Of a stretch of 64,000 bases of DNA, positions 9,951 through 18,871 are shown one piece after another. The position numbers were made by a program, and so were the translations under genes. Origin of the DNA: DAOUAT01 sp964551735. Its GTDB lineage: Bacteria; Chloroflexota; Anaerolineae; CG2-30-64-16. Below the pieces are notes generated by a model. It saw only the letters and a program-made list of their open reading frames with translations, ran no database searches and had not been told where the DNA came from. Numbering within the stretch: position 1 is the first letter of the stretch; each line of letters opens with the position of its first letter. Location of the stretch: the NCBI GenBank assembly GCA_964551735.1, contig CAZKEF010000003.1, positions 1-64,000 of the forward strand, read 5' to 3'.

Positions 9951-10820
9951 TTGCTGGAACTTCACCTATCTGCCCGTCCCCCCTTCTCCTTCACGGCCGT
10001 CGCCGATTCCCACGGCTGGCGCCAGCTGGCGCCTTTCTCCGGCGACCGCGACGCGCTGCGCTACATCCTGCGCCTGGCGACCGGCCGCGTGATCGCGTTG
10101 CGCCTGACCGGCGCGGGCGACGGCGTCCGCGTCACCGCCGAGGACGGCCTGGAATCGGCCGAGCAGGCCGAGATCGCGGCGACCGTGACCTGGATGCTGG
10201 GGCTGGAGCAAGACCTGTCGCCTTTCTACGCGGCGGCCCGGCATGAGCCGAAGCTGGCCGTCGCGGCCGCTGAGGCTAAGGGCCGCATCCTGCGCAGCGC
10301 CACTCTGTTCGAGGACGTGGTCAAAACGATCCTCACCACCAACACCGGGTGGAGCAGCACGAAGCGCATGGTCGCCAACATGGTTAACCTCTTCGGCGAC
10401 CCCCTGCCGGCGGACCCGGCCCGCCGCGCGTTCCCCCTGCCGACCAACATCGCGGCCTCCGACGAGGCGATGCTCCGCCAGGAGGCCCGGTTGGGCTATC
10501 GTGCGCCGGCCGTGCTGGAGTTGGCGAAGCGCGTGGCTTCGGGCGCGTTCGACCTGGAAGCGCTGCGGACGGCCGACCTGCCCACGCCGGAGCTGCGCAA
10601 ACAGCTGCTGGCGATCAAAGGGGTGGGACCCTACGCGGCCGCCAACCTGCTGATGCTGCTGGGCCGCTACGACGCCATCCCCATTGACTCGTGGGCGCTC
10701 ACCGTGGTCGCCAAGGAATGGCACGGCGGCGCACCCATCGGTCCGGCCGAGGTGGAGGCCGCCTTCACCCGTTGGGGACAGTGGAAGGGGCTGGCGTACT
10801 GGTTTTGGGATTACGCGTAG
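9951..10820 (+). CDS. HhH-GPD DNA glycosylase, AlkA/OGG-like
   Basis: 289 residues from a TTG start 3 bases after the upstream stop; no better start is visible. The N-terminal 90 residues form the beta-rich domain typical of OGG/AlkA, followed by VVKTILTTNTGWSSTKRMVA and the HhH motif LLAIKGVGPYAAANLLMLLG with the catalytic Asp246 (IPIDSW). The position that carries the Schiff-base lysine in OGG1 or EndoIII (GVG-x-K) is Tyr here, so it should be monofunctional rather than an AP lyase. Its substrate (alkylated or oxidised purine) cannot be decided. It is probably co-transcribed with the preceding glycosylase. Confidence 0.85.
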   Translation: MLELHLSARPPFSFTAVADSHGWRQLAPFSGDRDALRYILRLATGRVIALRLTGAGDGVRVTAEDGLESAEQAEIAATVTWMLGLEQDLSPFYAAARHEPKLAVAAAEAKGRILRSATLFEDVVKTILTTNTGWSSTKRMVANMVNLFGDPLPADPARRAFPLPTNIAASDEAMLRQEARLGYRAPAVLELAKRVASGAFDLEALRTADLPTPELRKQLLAIKGVGPYAAANLLMLLGRYDAIPIDSWALTVVAKEWHGGAPIGPAEVEAAFTRWGQWKGLAYWFWDYA

Positions 10821-10860
10821 AGACGTTGCGTGCAACCTCTCTACGGAACTGAGGAATGGC

Positions 10861-12366
10861 ATGGCAGACAAAGACACCACCAACGACAAACCCGCCGCCG
10901 AGACGAAGCCGGAGCCGAAGGATCAATTGGTCGAGACCAAACACAGCATCGTCCTGGCCGGTGAGGAGATCCGCTACACCGTCACCGCGGGGACCATTAT
11001 CCTGAAAGAGGAGGCCGAGAAGACCGGCGACAAGGCCGGCGAATCGGAGGGCGAAAAGCCCAGGGCGTCAGTGTTCTTCGTCGCCTACACCCGCGACGAC
11101 GTCCCGGACAAGACGCGACGGCCCCTGACCTTCTCGTTCAACGGCGGGCCCGGCTCATCCTCGGTCTGGCTGCACCTGGGGCTGCTGGGGCCGCGGCGGG
11201 TGTGGATGGCGGACGACGGGGACCTGCCCCCGCCGCCCTACGGCCTGGTAGACAACGAGTTCTCGCTGCTGGATCGCACCGACCTGGTGTTCATTGACCC
11301 CGTCAGCACCGGGTTCAGCCGGCCGGTGGTGGGCGAGAAGGCCAAGGCGTTCCACGGCTTCAAGAAGGACATCGAGTCGGTGGGCGATTTCGTTCGCCTG
11401 TACACCACGCGCTACGGCCGCTGGACATCGCCCAAGTTCCTGATCGGCGAGAGCTACGGCACCACGCGCGCGGCCGGACTATCGGGCTACCTGCAAGAAC
11501 GGCACGGCCTCTACCTGAACGGGATCATGCTCATCTCATCCATCCTGGACTTCAGCACCGCACGTTTCAACCCCGGCAACGATCTGCCGTACATCCTGTT
11601 CCTGCCCACCTACGCGGCCACCGCCTGGTATCACCGGCGGCTCCCAGCCGATCTCCTCGCGCGGCCCCTGGCAGAAGTGCTGGCCGAGGTCAAAGAGTTC
11701 GCGCTGGGCGAGTACACGCTGGCCCTGATGCAGGGCGCGGTGCTGTCGGCCGAGGATCGGGCCGGTATCATCGCAAAGCTGGCGCGCTACACCGGCCTTG
11801 CCGCCGACTGGATTGACCGGGCCGAGCTGCGCGTCGAGATCTTCCGCTTCACCAAGGAACTGCTGCGCGACCGGCGGCGCACCGTGGGTCGCCTTGACAG
11901 CCGCTTCATCGGCATTGACCGCGATGCGGTAGGCGAGGAGCACGAGTACGACCCCAGCCTGACCAACATCACGGGGCCGTACACCGCCGCGCTCAACGAC
12001 TACGTGCGCTGCGAGCTCAAATTCGAGAGCGACCTGCCCTACGAGATCCTCAACCCGCGCGTGTGGCCGTGGAGCTACGCCGAGCACGAGAACCAATACG
12101 TCAACGTGGCCGAGACGCTGCGCAAGGCGATGACGGTCAACCCTTATCTCAAGGTCCTCGTCGCCAACGGCTACTACGACCTGGCGACGCCCTACTGCGC
12201 CACCGAATACACGTTCAACCATCTGGGCCTGGATCCGAGCCTGCGCGGCAACGTCTCGCTGACTTACTACCCGGCCGGGCACATGATGTACATTCACCTG
12301 CCCTCGCTGGCGCAGTTGCGCGCGGATCTGGCCGCGTTCTTGTGGAGCGCTGCGCCGGACCAATAG
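10861..12366 (+). CDS. Serine carboxypeptidase-like peptidase, family S10
   Basis: 501 residues from ATG 10861 with GAGGA at the right distance; a longer in-frame form would overlap the glycosylase gene. The fold and triad are clear: oxyanion motif NGGPGSSSVWLHLGLLGP, nucleophile Ser198 in GESYGTTRA, Asp440 in NGYYDLATPYCATEY and His474 in PAGHMMYIH. S10 enzymes remove C-terminal amino acids, normally at acidic pH. The first ~35 residues are charged and low-complexity, with no recognisable signal peptide, which is unusual for this usually exported family; the protein may be cytosolic or exported by another route. Two peptide-type ABC permeases follow, consistent with peptide use. Confidence 0.92.
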   Translation: MADKDTTNDKPAAETKPEPKDQLVETKHSIVLAGEEIRYTVTAGTIILKEEAEKTGDKAGESEGEKPRASVFFVAYTRDDVPDKTRRPLTFSFNGGPGSSSVWLHLGLLGPRRVWMADDGDLPPPPYGLVDNEFSLLDRTDLVFIDPVSTGFSRPVVGEKAKAFHGFKKDIESVGDFVRLYTTRYGRWTSPKFLIGESYGTTRAAGLSGYLQERHGLYLNGIMLISSILDFSTARFNPGNDLPYILFLPTYAATAWYHRRLPADLLARPLAEVLAEVKEFALGEYTLALMQGAVLSAEDRAGIIAKLARYTGLAADWIDRAELRVEIFRFTKELLRDRRRTVGRLDSRFIGIDRDAVGEEHEYDPSLTNITGPYTAALNDYVRCELKFESDLPYEILNPRVWPWSYAEHENQYVNVAETLRKAMTVNPYLKVLVANGYYDLATPYCATEYTFNHLGLDPSLRGNVSLTYYPAGHMMYIHLPSLAQLRADLAAFLWSAAPDQ

Positions 12367-12388
12367 TCAAAAAGGTCGATTCCCGTCC

Positions 12389-13372
12389 ATGTTCCGCTTC
12401 ATCTTGCGCCGTCTGCTCCTGATCCCGATCGTGTTGCTGCTCGTAAACTTTTTGGGATACGCGTACGCGCACTTCGCACGGGCTGCGGAGGCAACGCGCA
12501 ACCCGTTCGGCGCGGCCGGGCAGGAGACGGCTTCCATCTGGCAGGTGTACGGCGCTTACCTTAAGGACGCCTTGCAGGGCGACCTGGGGGTGCTGCCCAC
12601 CATCGCCAAGGAACCCGTGGGAAGCGCCATCCTCAAGGCCAGCGGGGCCAGCCTGGGGTTATTGGCTCTGGCCTTCCTGCTCAGTGCTGTGATCGGCATC
12701 ACGCTCGGCTTCGCGGCGGTGCGGGATCGCCCGCCCGCGTTGGCGCGTTGGCTGTTGCCGGCTTCGGCGCTGGGGTTGGCCGCGCCCAGCTTCTTCATCG
12801 GTGCGCTGGCGATCGGCCTGCTGCTGGCCTTGCTGCTACGAGGCGGCCCAAACGCCCAACTGCTGATCCCGCTGCAAGGTTACGGGTGGGATGAACACCT
12901 GATCCTGCCGCTGCTGGCCCTCACCGCCCGGCCTGCCGCGCAGATCAGCCAGGTGGTGTCGGGGCTGCTGCTGGAAGAGCTGCAGCTGCAGTATGTGGTG
13001 GCCGCGGCCAGCCGCGGCGTCCCCTGGTACGCGATCCGCTGGCGTCACGTGCTGCGCAACTTCCTGGCGCCGGCGATCCTGGCCCTGGCCGGTTCATTTC
13101 GGCTGATCATCGGGGAACTGGTGCTGGTGGAGTGGCTGTTCGGCTGGCCAGGGCTGGGCCAGCTGCTGGCGTTCACGCTGTTGCCCTCCACCACCGCCAC
13201 CGTGATGGGACTCAGCGGCAGCCGGCCGGTCTTCCTCTACCCGCCGCTGGTAGCAGCGCTGCTCACCGTCTTCGGCCTGTTGTTCCTGGCGGCCGACACC
13301 ATCGCGGCTCTGACTGTGCGCGCGGTTGACCCGCGCCTGCGCAAACCCGAACTCGAGCAGCACCATGATTGA
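12389..13372 (+). CDS. ABC transporter permease, oligopeptide/dipeptide type (DppB-like)
   Basis: 327 residues with about six membrane spans. The first span (residues 8-28) is followed by a periplasmic loop, and the cytoplasmic coupling motif is in the segment YVVAAASRGVPWYAIRWRHV (EAA-loop equivalent), then LRNFLAPAILALAG, as in DppB/OppB permeases. It forms the channel with the next gene. No substrate-binding protein or ATPase gene lies alongside, so these must be encoded elsewhere. The 3' end overlaps the start of the second permease by 8 bases. Confidence 0.9.
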   Translation: MFRFILRRLLLIPIVLLLVNFLGYAYAHFARAAEATRNPFGAAGQETASIWQVYGAYLKDALQGDLGVLPTIAKEPVGSAILKASGASLGLLALAFLLSAVIGITLGFAAVRDRPPALARWLLPASALGLAAPSFFIGALAIGLLLALLLRGGPNAQLLIPLQGYGWDEHLILPLLALTARPAAQISQVVSGLLLEELQLQYVVAAASRGVPWYAIRWRHVLRNFLAPAILALAGSFRLIIGELVLVEWLFGWPGLGQLLAFTLLPSTTATVMGLSGSRPVFLYPPLVAALLTVFGLLFLAADTIAALTVRAVDPRLRKPELEQHHD

Positions 13373-15596
13373 GACCTCAACGCGCCAAAACATCGGGAAC
13401 TGGCCCTTGCGGATCGGCCTGGCGCTGTTCGTGTTCATCCTGTTGCTGGCCTGGATCGGACCTAGCCTCGCGCCGCACGATCCGATCAAGCCCACCTACA
13501 TCATTCAGGATCCAGCCACCGGCTCCTTCGTCAAGCCGCCCTTCCCGGCGTTCGCAGTGCCCGGCTTTCCTTTGGGCACGGATGCCCTGGGCCGCGACAC
13601 CCTGAGCCAGTTGCTATGGGCCATCCGGCCGACGCTGGTCCTGGTGATCGTTGTAGGCGCGGCTCGGTTGATCCTGGGCATCGTGATGGGGCTGCTGGCG
13701 GGCTGGTCGGTGCGCTGGCCAGGCCGCATGGCCGATGCGCTCACAAGCATCGCCATCACCGTGCCGGTGCTGTTCGTGGCGCTGTGCGCTATCGCGGCCC
13801 TGGGCGCCGAGTGGGGTGTGTGGGCCTTCATCATCGGGCTGTCGCTCAACGGCTGGGCCGAGTCCGCGCGGCTGATCGCGGGACAGGCCCGGCTGATCCG
13901 AGGGCAGCCCTACGTCGAGTCCGCGCGCGCCATGGGCGCGTCCGGCCGCGCCATGCTGAGCAAACACGCGCTGCCCCACATCATGCCGCTGGCCTGGATC
14001 CTGCTGGCCTTCGAGATCAGCAGCACGGTGATGACCACCGCGGGCCTGGGCTTCCTGGGCTACTTCGTCTACGCCATCTGGGTGCCGGAGGGCGACTGGT
14101 CGGCGGTGCGCGGCAGCGGCCGGCCCGAGCTGGGCCAGATGTTAGCCAGCGGCGCAGCGATTGTTTTGCGCCAGCCGTGGCTGGTCATCGTAGCCGGCCT
14201 GGCCGTGGCGTTGATCGTGCTCGCTTTCAACCTGTTGGGCGAAGGGATGCGCCGTCAGTTCGGGATCGGCCTGGCGCGGCGGCCCCGGGGCCGCGTGGCC
14301 AGAGCACTGAACCGTGCCGGGGCCTGGCTGGGGGAAGAAGGGCTGGCGTGGGTCGTGGGCATGCAGCGCCGCGTCCCCGCATGGGCCGGCATCGCGGGCA
14401 TGGTGGTGCTGCTGATCGGCGGCGGCTATACGTTGTGGCGCACCGCCAACGCGCCGCTGCCGGCCACAACCATGCCGGTGATCGGCGAACACCTCTGGGC
14501 CACACAAGGACGCGAAGGCCAGCGCACTTTCTGGGCGGCCTGGCCGGGGCCGAAACGCGGGGACCTGCTCTGGACGTTGGACCTGGGCGAGGCGCTGGCC
14601 GGCGGGCCGGTGGTCGCAGCCGATGAGACGCTCTACGTGTCCGCGGCGGCGGGCCGGCTGGTCGCCATTGATGGTGAGGGCCGTGAACTGTGGCGTACGG
14701 CATTGCCGGAGCCTGCCGTCTTCGCGCCCGCGCTCAGCCCGCAGGGCGAGGTTTACGTACTCGGCGCCAGAGGAAGCCTATCCTTGGTTTCCCGCGCTGG
14801 GGCGCTGCTGTGGGCCGTCACGCCGGCTGCGGCCAGCGCGCCGCTTTCCACACCGGCAGTGGCCGGTGATGGCACGGCCTTTTACGCGCTGGAGAAAGGG
14901 CTGGTGGCGGTGGGACACGCGGGACGCATCCTGTGGGAGGCGAAGTTGCCGACCTACAGTTACATCACCGCCAGCGTCAGACTCTCGGCCGATGAACGCT
15001 GGCTGCTCTTCGAGGATACGTTGGTGGATCCCCACACGGGCGCCGTCGTCTCTCCCTCGACAGCCGATGTCATGGACGCCTACCTGGTGGGCGTGGACGG
15101 CGGGCTCTACCAGGGGCTGCAGGGCGAGATTCGGCTGATCACAGAAAGCGAAGGTGCGCTGGTATCGGCTCCCTATGCCCAGTGGGACCTGGTCTCCAGC
15201 GGCCTGGGGTTTCGTGTGCCTGCCTTTGCCGGCATCGCGCCCGATGGCCGCATCTGGGTGCTCTATGCCAGCGCGTACGAATATGGCCGGCTGGCGTGGC
15301 TGGATCGCTCCGGCCAGGTGCTTTCGCTGAATGACTTGCCGGATCGGCTCGGCGCGCTGGTGTTGGTCGGGTTTGATCGAGATGGCCTAGCATTCACCTG
15401 CGGCGCGCTCCAACGCACCCGTCAGGATAACACCGTGCAGTGCCGCGGCCTGGCCATCGGCCGTGGCCAACCGGCCTGGCTGACCGAGATAACGGCCCGC
15501 GGAACACCGGTCGGCGGCGCGCTGGTCCCTGACCGGCTCTACGTCGCCACGTCCGATGGGATCGTGGCTGCGATCGGCGCCGCGCCGAGGAAATGA
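13365..15596 (+). CDS. DppC-like ABC permease fused to a beta-propeller domain
   Basis: 743 residues from ATG 13365. Residues 1-325 are a DppC/OppC permease: N-terminal span, then LGTDALGRDTLSQLLWAIRP, and the coupling loop ESARAMGASGRAMLSKHALP. A further membrane helix (about residues 340-362, AGIAGMVVLLIGGGYTLW) leads into a ~370-residue region of repeated blades such as GPVVAADETLYVSAAAGRLV and AIDGEGRELW, typical of PQQ/WD40-like propellers. Normal DppC proteins are ~300 residues and end after the transport domain, so this is a true fusion in one uninterrupted frame. Topology would place the propeller outside the membrane, where it could dock a binding protein or sense ligand (inference). 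Confidence 0.88.
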   Translation: MIETSTRQNIGNWPLRIGLALFVFILLLAWIGPSLAPHDPIKPTYIIQDPATGSFVKPPFPAFAVPGFPLGTDALGRDTLSQLLWAIRPTLVLVIVVGAARLILGIVMGLLAGWSVRWPGRMADALTSIAITVPVLFVALCAIAALGAEWGVWAFIIGLSLNGWAESARLIAGQARLIRGQPYVESARAMGASGRAMLSKHALPHIMPLAWILLAFEISSTVMTTAGLGFLGYFVYAIWVPEGDWSAVRGSGRPELGQMLASGAAIVLRQPWLVIVAGLAVALIVLAFNLLGEGMRRQFGIGLARRPRGRVARALNRAGAWLGEEGLAWVVGMQRRVPAWAGIAGMVVLLIGGGYTLWRTANAPLPATTMPVIGEHLWATQGREGQRTFWAAWPGPKRGDLLWTLDLGEALAGGPVVAADETLYVSAAAGRLVAIDGEGRELWRTALPEPAVFAPALSPQGEVYVLGARGSLSLVSRAGALLWAVTPAAASAPLSTPAVAGDGTAFYALEKGLVAVGHAGRILWEAKLPTYSYITASVRLSADERWLLFEDTLVDPHTGAVVSPSTADVMDAYLVGVDGGLYQGLQGEIRLITESEGALVSAPYAQWDLVSSGLGFRVPAFAGIAPDGRIWVLYASAYEYGRLAWLDRSGQVLSLNDLPDRLGALVLVGFDRDGLAFTCGALQRTRQDNTVQCRGLAIGRGQPAWLTEITARGTPVGGALVPDRLYVATSDGIVAAIGAAPRK

Positions 15597-15706
15597 CCCT
15601 GCGGCGCAAGAGCGCTGAATTGCGTAACACGGAATTCATTCCGCAACCTGACATTTGCGCTGAATGCACAAAAGTTACAGAGTCATACTATATCTCGGGA
15701 GGATAC

Positions 15707-18700
15707 ATGGCACTGACCCTGGAGTGGCAACACCGCCTCGAACGCTGGCAGCGAGCGCTCTGGGACGCCTGCCACCAGCCCCTCGGTACAGTTGCCCTGG
15801 CCGGCTTTACCACGCCGGACTACTTGACCGCTGAGCAAGCGGCCGCACGCGCCTTTCACCCCATGCCGCCGGGCACGCCCTGGGGAGCCAAGTGGGAATA
15901 CGGGTGGTTCAGGGCTAGCATCGTCATCCCGCCGGAGGCCGCGGGCCAGCGCGTGGTCATCCGGCCCGATCCCGGCGGCCTGGAGAGCCTGGTTTGGGTC
16001 AACGGGCAGGCAGCCGGCTCGTTGGGTTGGGCCCGCAAGGAGATCACCCTGACGGCCGCGGCCACCCCCGGCGACCGCTACGACATCCTGCTAGAATCGT
16101 ATGCCGGCCACGGCCGCATCACCGTGGGCGATGGCCCCTACCCCGACGGGGTTGAGTCGGTCCCGGAGCCTGGCCCGACCCAGACGGCTGTCAGGGAATC
16201 CACCTTCGGCATCTGGCGCGAGGAGGTCTACCAGGCCGCAGTTGACTTCACAACCCTCTTCGAGTTAAGTCAGCGGCTGGACCCGCTGAGCCTGCGCGCA
16301 GCCGAGATTGACGAGGGGCTGATGGCGGCGTCGCTGATCATTGACCCCGAGCTGTCGGAGGCGGAAATGCTGGCCACCGTCCGCGCCGGTCGCGCGGCCA
16401 TGAAGCCGCTGCTGGACAGCAAGAACGGCCCCACCATGCCGGCCCTGTTTGCGTTCGGCCACGCCCACATTGACGTGGCCTGGCTGTGGGCCCTGGAACA
16501 CACCGAGCACAAGATCGCCGCGACGGTGTTGAACCAGTTAGCGCTGTTCGAGGAGTATCCCGAGTACAAGTTCCTGCAGAGCCAGCCGCACCTGTACCGG
16601 ATGTTGCAGCAGCGCTACCCGAACGTCTTCCGGCGCTTCGTGGCGGCCGTGCAAGCCGGACGCGCCATCGCCGATGGCGCCATGTGGGTGGAGGCCGACA
16701 CCAACATCAGCGGCGGTGAGGCATTGATCCGCCAGATCCTCTACGGCCGCGCGTTTTTCCGCGATGAGTTGGATGTGGACAGCCGCATCCTGTGGCTGCC
16801 GGACGTCTTCGGCTACTCCGGCGCGCTGCCGCAGATCCTGGTGGGCTGCGGCCTGGCCGGCTTCGCCACGCAAAAGATCACCTGGGCCTATAACGGCGGC
16901 GACCCCTTCCCATACAACACATTCTGGTGGGAAGGCATTGATGGCACCGCTATCCCGGCCCACATCTTCAGCGACTACAACAGCGAGCTGCGTCCCAGCG
17001 CGGTGCTGGACCGTTGGAACGGTCGCCTGCAGAAGAACGGCGTCAAGTCGCTGATCATGGCCTTCGGCTGGGGGGACGGCGGCGGCGGCCCCACCCGCGA
17101 CCACCTGGAGTTCTACCGCCGCGTCCGGGACCTGGAGGGGTTGCCGCGGGTCCGCATGGCTTCGCCCGCCGAGTTCTTCGCCGACCTCGAACGGCAGGGG
17201 CTGCCCAAGGAACGCTACGTGGGCGAGCTGTACTTCCAGGCACACCGGGGCACCTACACCTCGCAGGCGCGCACCAAGCGCGGCAACCGCAAGAGCGAGT
17301 TCGCCTTGCGCGAGGCCGAGCTATGGGGGATCGCAGCGCGCGCGCTGACCGGCTTCGACTTCACCTCGCACACCCTGTGGCCGGCGTGGCAAAATGTGCT
17401 GTTGAACCAGTTCCACGACATCCTGCCCGGCTCCTCCATCCACCGCGTGTACGAGGAGGCCGAGGCGCTCCACGCGCAGGCCATCGCGCAGGCGGAAGAC
17501 GTGGCCCGTGCCGCGGCCGGGGCCATCGCCGCGGCGGGTGAGGGGCGCACGGCCTTCAACTCCCTGTCCTGGCCGCGCACTGCGCTGGTGGAAGCAAATG
17601 GCGGCCCGGTCGAAGTGGCCCTACCCGCTTGTGGGTGGGCCGTCGTGCCCGAAGCGCCCGCTGAAACGGTAGAGGGCGCATCTGGCGCTGCGCGCGCAAG
17701 CGTGGCTGTGACAACGGACGGCTTCATCCTGGAGAACGAGTTGCTCGCCGGCCGGTTCGACCGCCAGGGGCAACTGGTGAGCCTGTGGGACAAGGCGGCC
17801 GGCCGCGAGTTGATGGCCGGCCCCGGCAACCGCCTGTGCCTATACAAGGATGTGCCGGGCAACTGGGATGCTTGGGACGTGGACAGCATGGCCGAGCTGC
17901 AGCCCATGCCGACCGCCGAGCCGGCCGAAATCACCCTAGTCGCGGCCGGCCCGCTGGTCGCCAGCGTGCACCTGCGCCGCCCGTTGCACCACTCTACGGT
18001 CGAACAGGTCATCAGCCTGCGCCGCGGCAGCCGGCGGCTCGATTTCGCCACCACGGTGGACTGGCAAGAGCACCACAAGCTGCTGAAGGTCGCCTTCCCG
18101 GTCGCGATTCATGCCACCGAAGCCATCTCCGAGATCCAGTTCGGTCATCTGCGCCGGCCCAACCACCGCTCCCGGCCCCACGACGCCGACCGGTTCGAAG
18201 TCAGCAACCACAAGTGGACCGCACTGGTCGAAGAGGGCCGCGGGGCCGCCGTGCTCAACGACTGCAAGTATGGCCTCAGCGCCCGCGGCAACAGCATCAA
18301 CCTGACCCTGCTGCGCGCGCCCATGGCCCCCGACATGACCGCTGACCGCGGCATCCAGACCTTCACTTATGCGCTCTACACCTGGAACGGGGGCCTGCTG
18401 GAGAGCGGCGTGGTGCGCGAAGCCTACGACGTGAACGTGCCGCCGCTGGTCGTCCCCGGCACGCCCGCCGAGCCTGTGCGCTCACTTTTCAGCGTGGACG
18501 CGGCTAACGTGGTCATGGAGACGATCAAGCCTGCGGAGGACGGCTCAGACGATGTGATCCTGCGTTTTTACGAGTCCATGCGGACCGCCACGCGCTGCAC
18601 GTTGACCACGACGCTTCCCATCAAGACCGCGTCGCTGACCAACCTGGTGGAGGAAACGGACGGCGGCCGTCTGGAACTCAAGGATGGTGCGGTCGTTCTG

Positions 18701-18745
18701 GACTTCCGGCCGTTTGAAATCAAGACTGTGCGAGTTCAGTTATAG
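15707..18745 (+). CDS. Alpha-mannosidase, glycoside hydrolase family 38
   Basis: 1012 residues from ATG 15707, with CGGGAGG directly upstream; an earlier in-frame start has no ribosome site. It matches class II alpha-mannosidases of the cytosolic MAN2C1/ManB type: N-terminal beta domain, GHAHIDVAWLWALEHTEHK (zinc His and Asp), nucleophile Asp331 in WVEADTNISGGEALIRQ, LWLPDVFGYSGALPQIL, and the zinc-site segment QFHDILPGSSIHRVYEEAEA. No signal peptide, so it is probably cytosolic and trims mannosides after uptake. The permease operon ends just upstream. A terminator-like hairpin follows at 18818. Confidence 0.95.
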   Translation: MALTLEWQHRLERWQRALWDACHQPLGTVALAGFTTPDYLTAEQAAARAFHPMPPGTPWGAKWEYGWFRASIVIPPEAAGQRVVIRPDPGGLESLVWVNGQAAGSLGWARKEITLTAAATPGDRYDILLESYAGHGRITVGDGPYPDGVESVPEPGPTQTAVRESTFGIWREEVYQAAVDFTTLFELSQRLDPLSLRAAEIDEGLMAASLIIDPELSEAEMLATVRAGRAAMKPLLDSKNGPTMPALFAFGHAHIDVAWLWALEHTEHKIAATVLNQLALFEEYPEYKFLQSQPHLYRMLQQRYPNVFRRFVAAVQAGRAIADGAMWVEADTNISGGEALIRQILYGRAFFRDELDVDSRILWLPDVFGYSGALPQILVGCGLAGFATQKITWAYNGGDPFPYNTFWWEGIDGTAIPAHIFSDYNSELRPSAVLDRWNGRLQKNGVKSLIMAFGWGDGGGGPTRDHLEFYRRVRDLEGLPRVRMASPAEFFADLERQGLPKERYVGELYFQAHRGTYTSQARTKRGNRKSEFALREAELWGIAARALTGFDFTSHTLWPAWQNVLLNQFHDILPGSSIHRVYEEAEALHAQAIAQAEDVARAAAGAIAAAGEGRTAFNSLSWPRTALVEANGGPVEVALPACGWAVVPEAPAETVEGASGAARASVAVTTDGFILENELLAGRFDRQGQLVSLWDKAAGRELMAGPGNRLCLYKDVPGNWDAWDVDSMAELQPMPTAEPAEITLVAAGPLVASVHLRRPLHHSTVEQVISLRRGSRRLDFATTVDWQEHHKLLKVAFPVAIHATEAISEIQFGHLRRPNHRSRPHDADRFEVSNHKWTALVEEGRGAAVLNDCKYGLSARGNSINLTLLRAPMAPDMTADRGIQTFTYALYTWNGGLLESGVVREAYDVNVPPLVVPGTPAEPVRSLFSVDAANVVMETIKPAEDGSDDVILRFYESMRTATRCTLTTTLPIKTASLTNLVEETDGGRLELKDGAVVLDFRPFEIKTVRVQL

Positions 18746-18817
18746 GTCTTTGTTTATTTGAGAGCAAGCGCGACTCATCAGTAAATTGTGCGTCTAATAA
18801 TACAGCTGCAAAATCAA

Positions 18818-18845
18818 GCCGGCGTGTGCCGGCCTCTGTGTTTTT
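18818..18845 (+). terminator. Intrinsic terminator after alpha-mannosidase
   Basis: 6-bp GC stem (18818-18823/18828-18833) with GTGT loop, followed by a T-rich run ending in TTTTT. Confidence 0.6.
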
Positions 18846-18871
18846 ATCGCTGATCCTCCCTCTGCAGGGAA

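Noticed and set aside
10684..10860. In-frame N-terminal extension of the S10 peptidase
   Set aside because: It overlaps the glycosylase gene and lacks a ribosome site, while GAGGA precedes ATG 10861.
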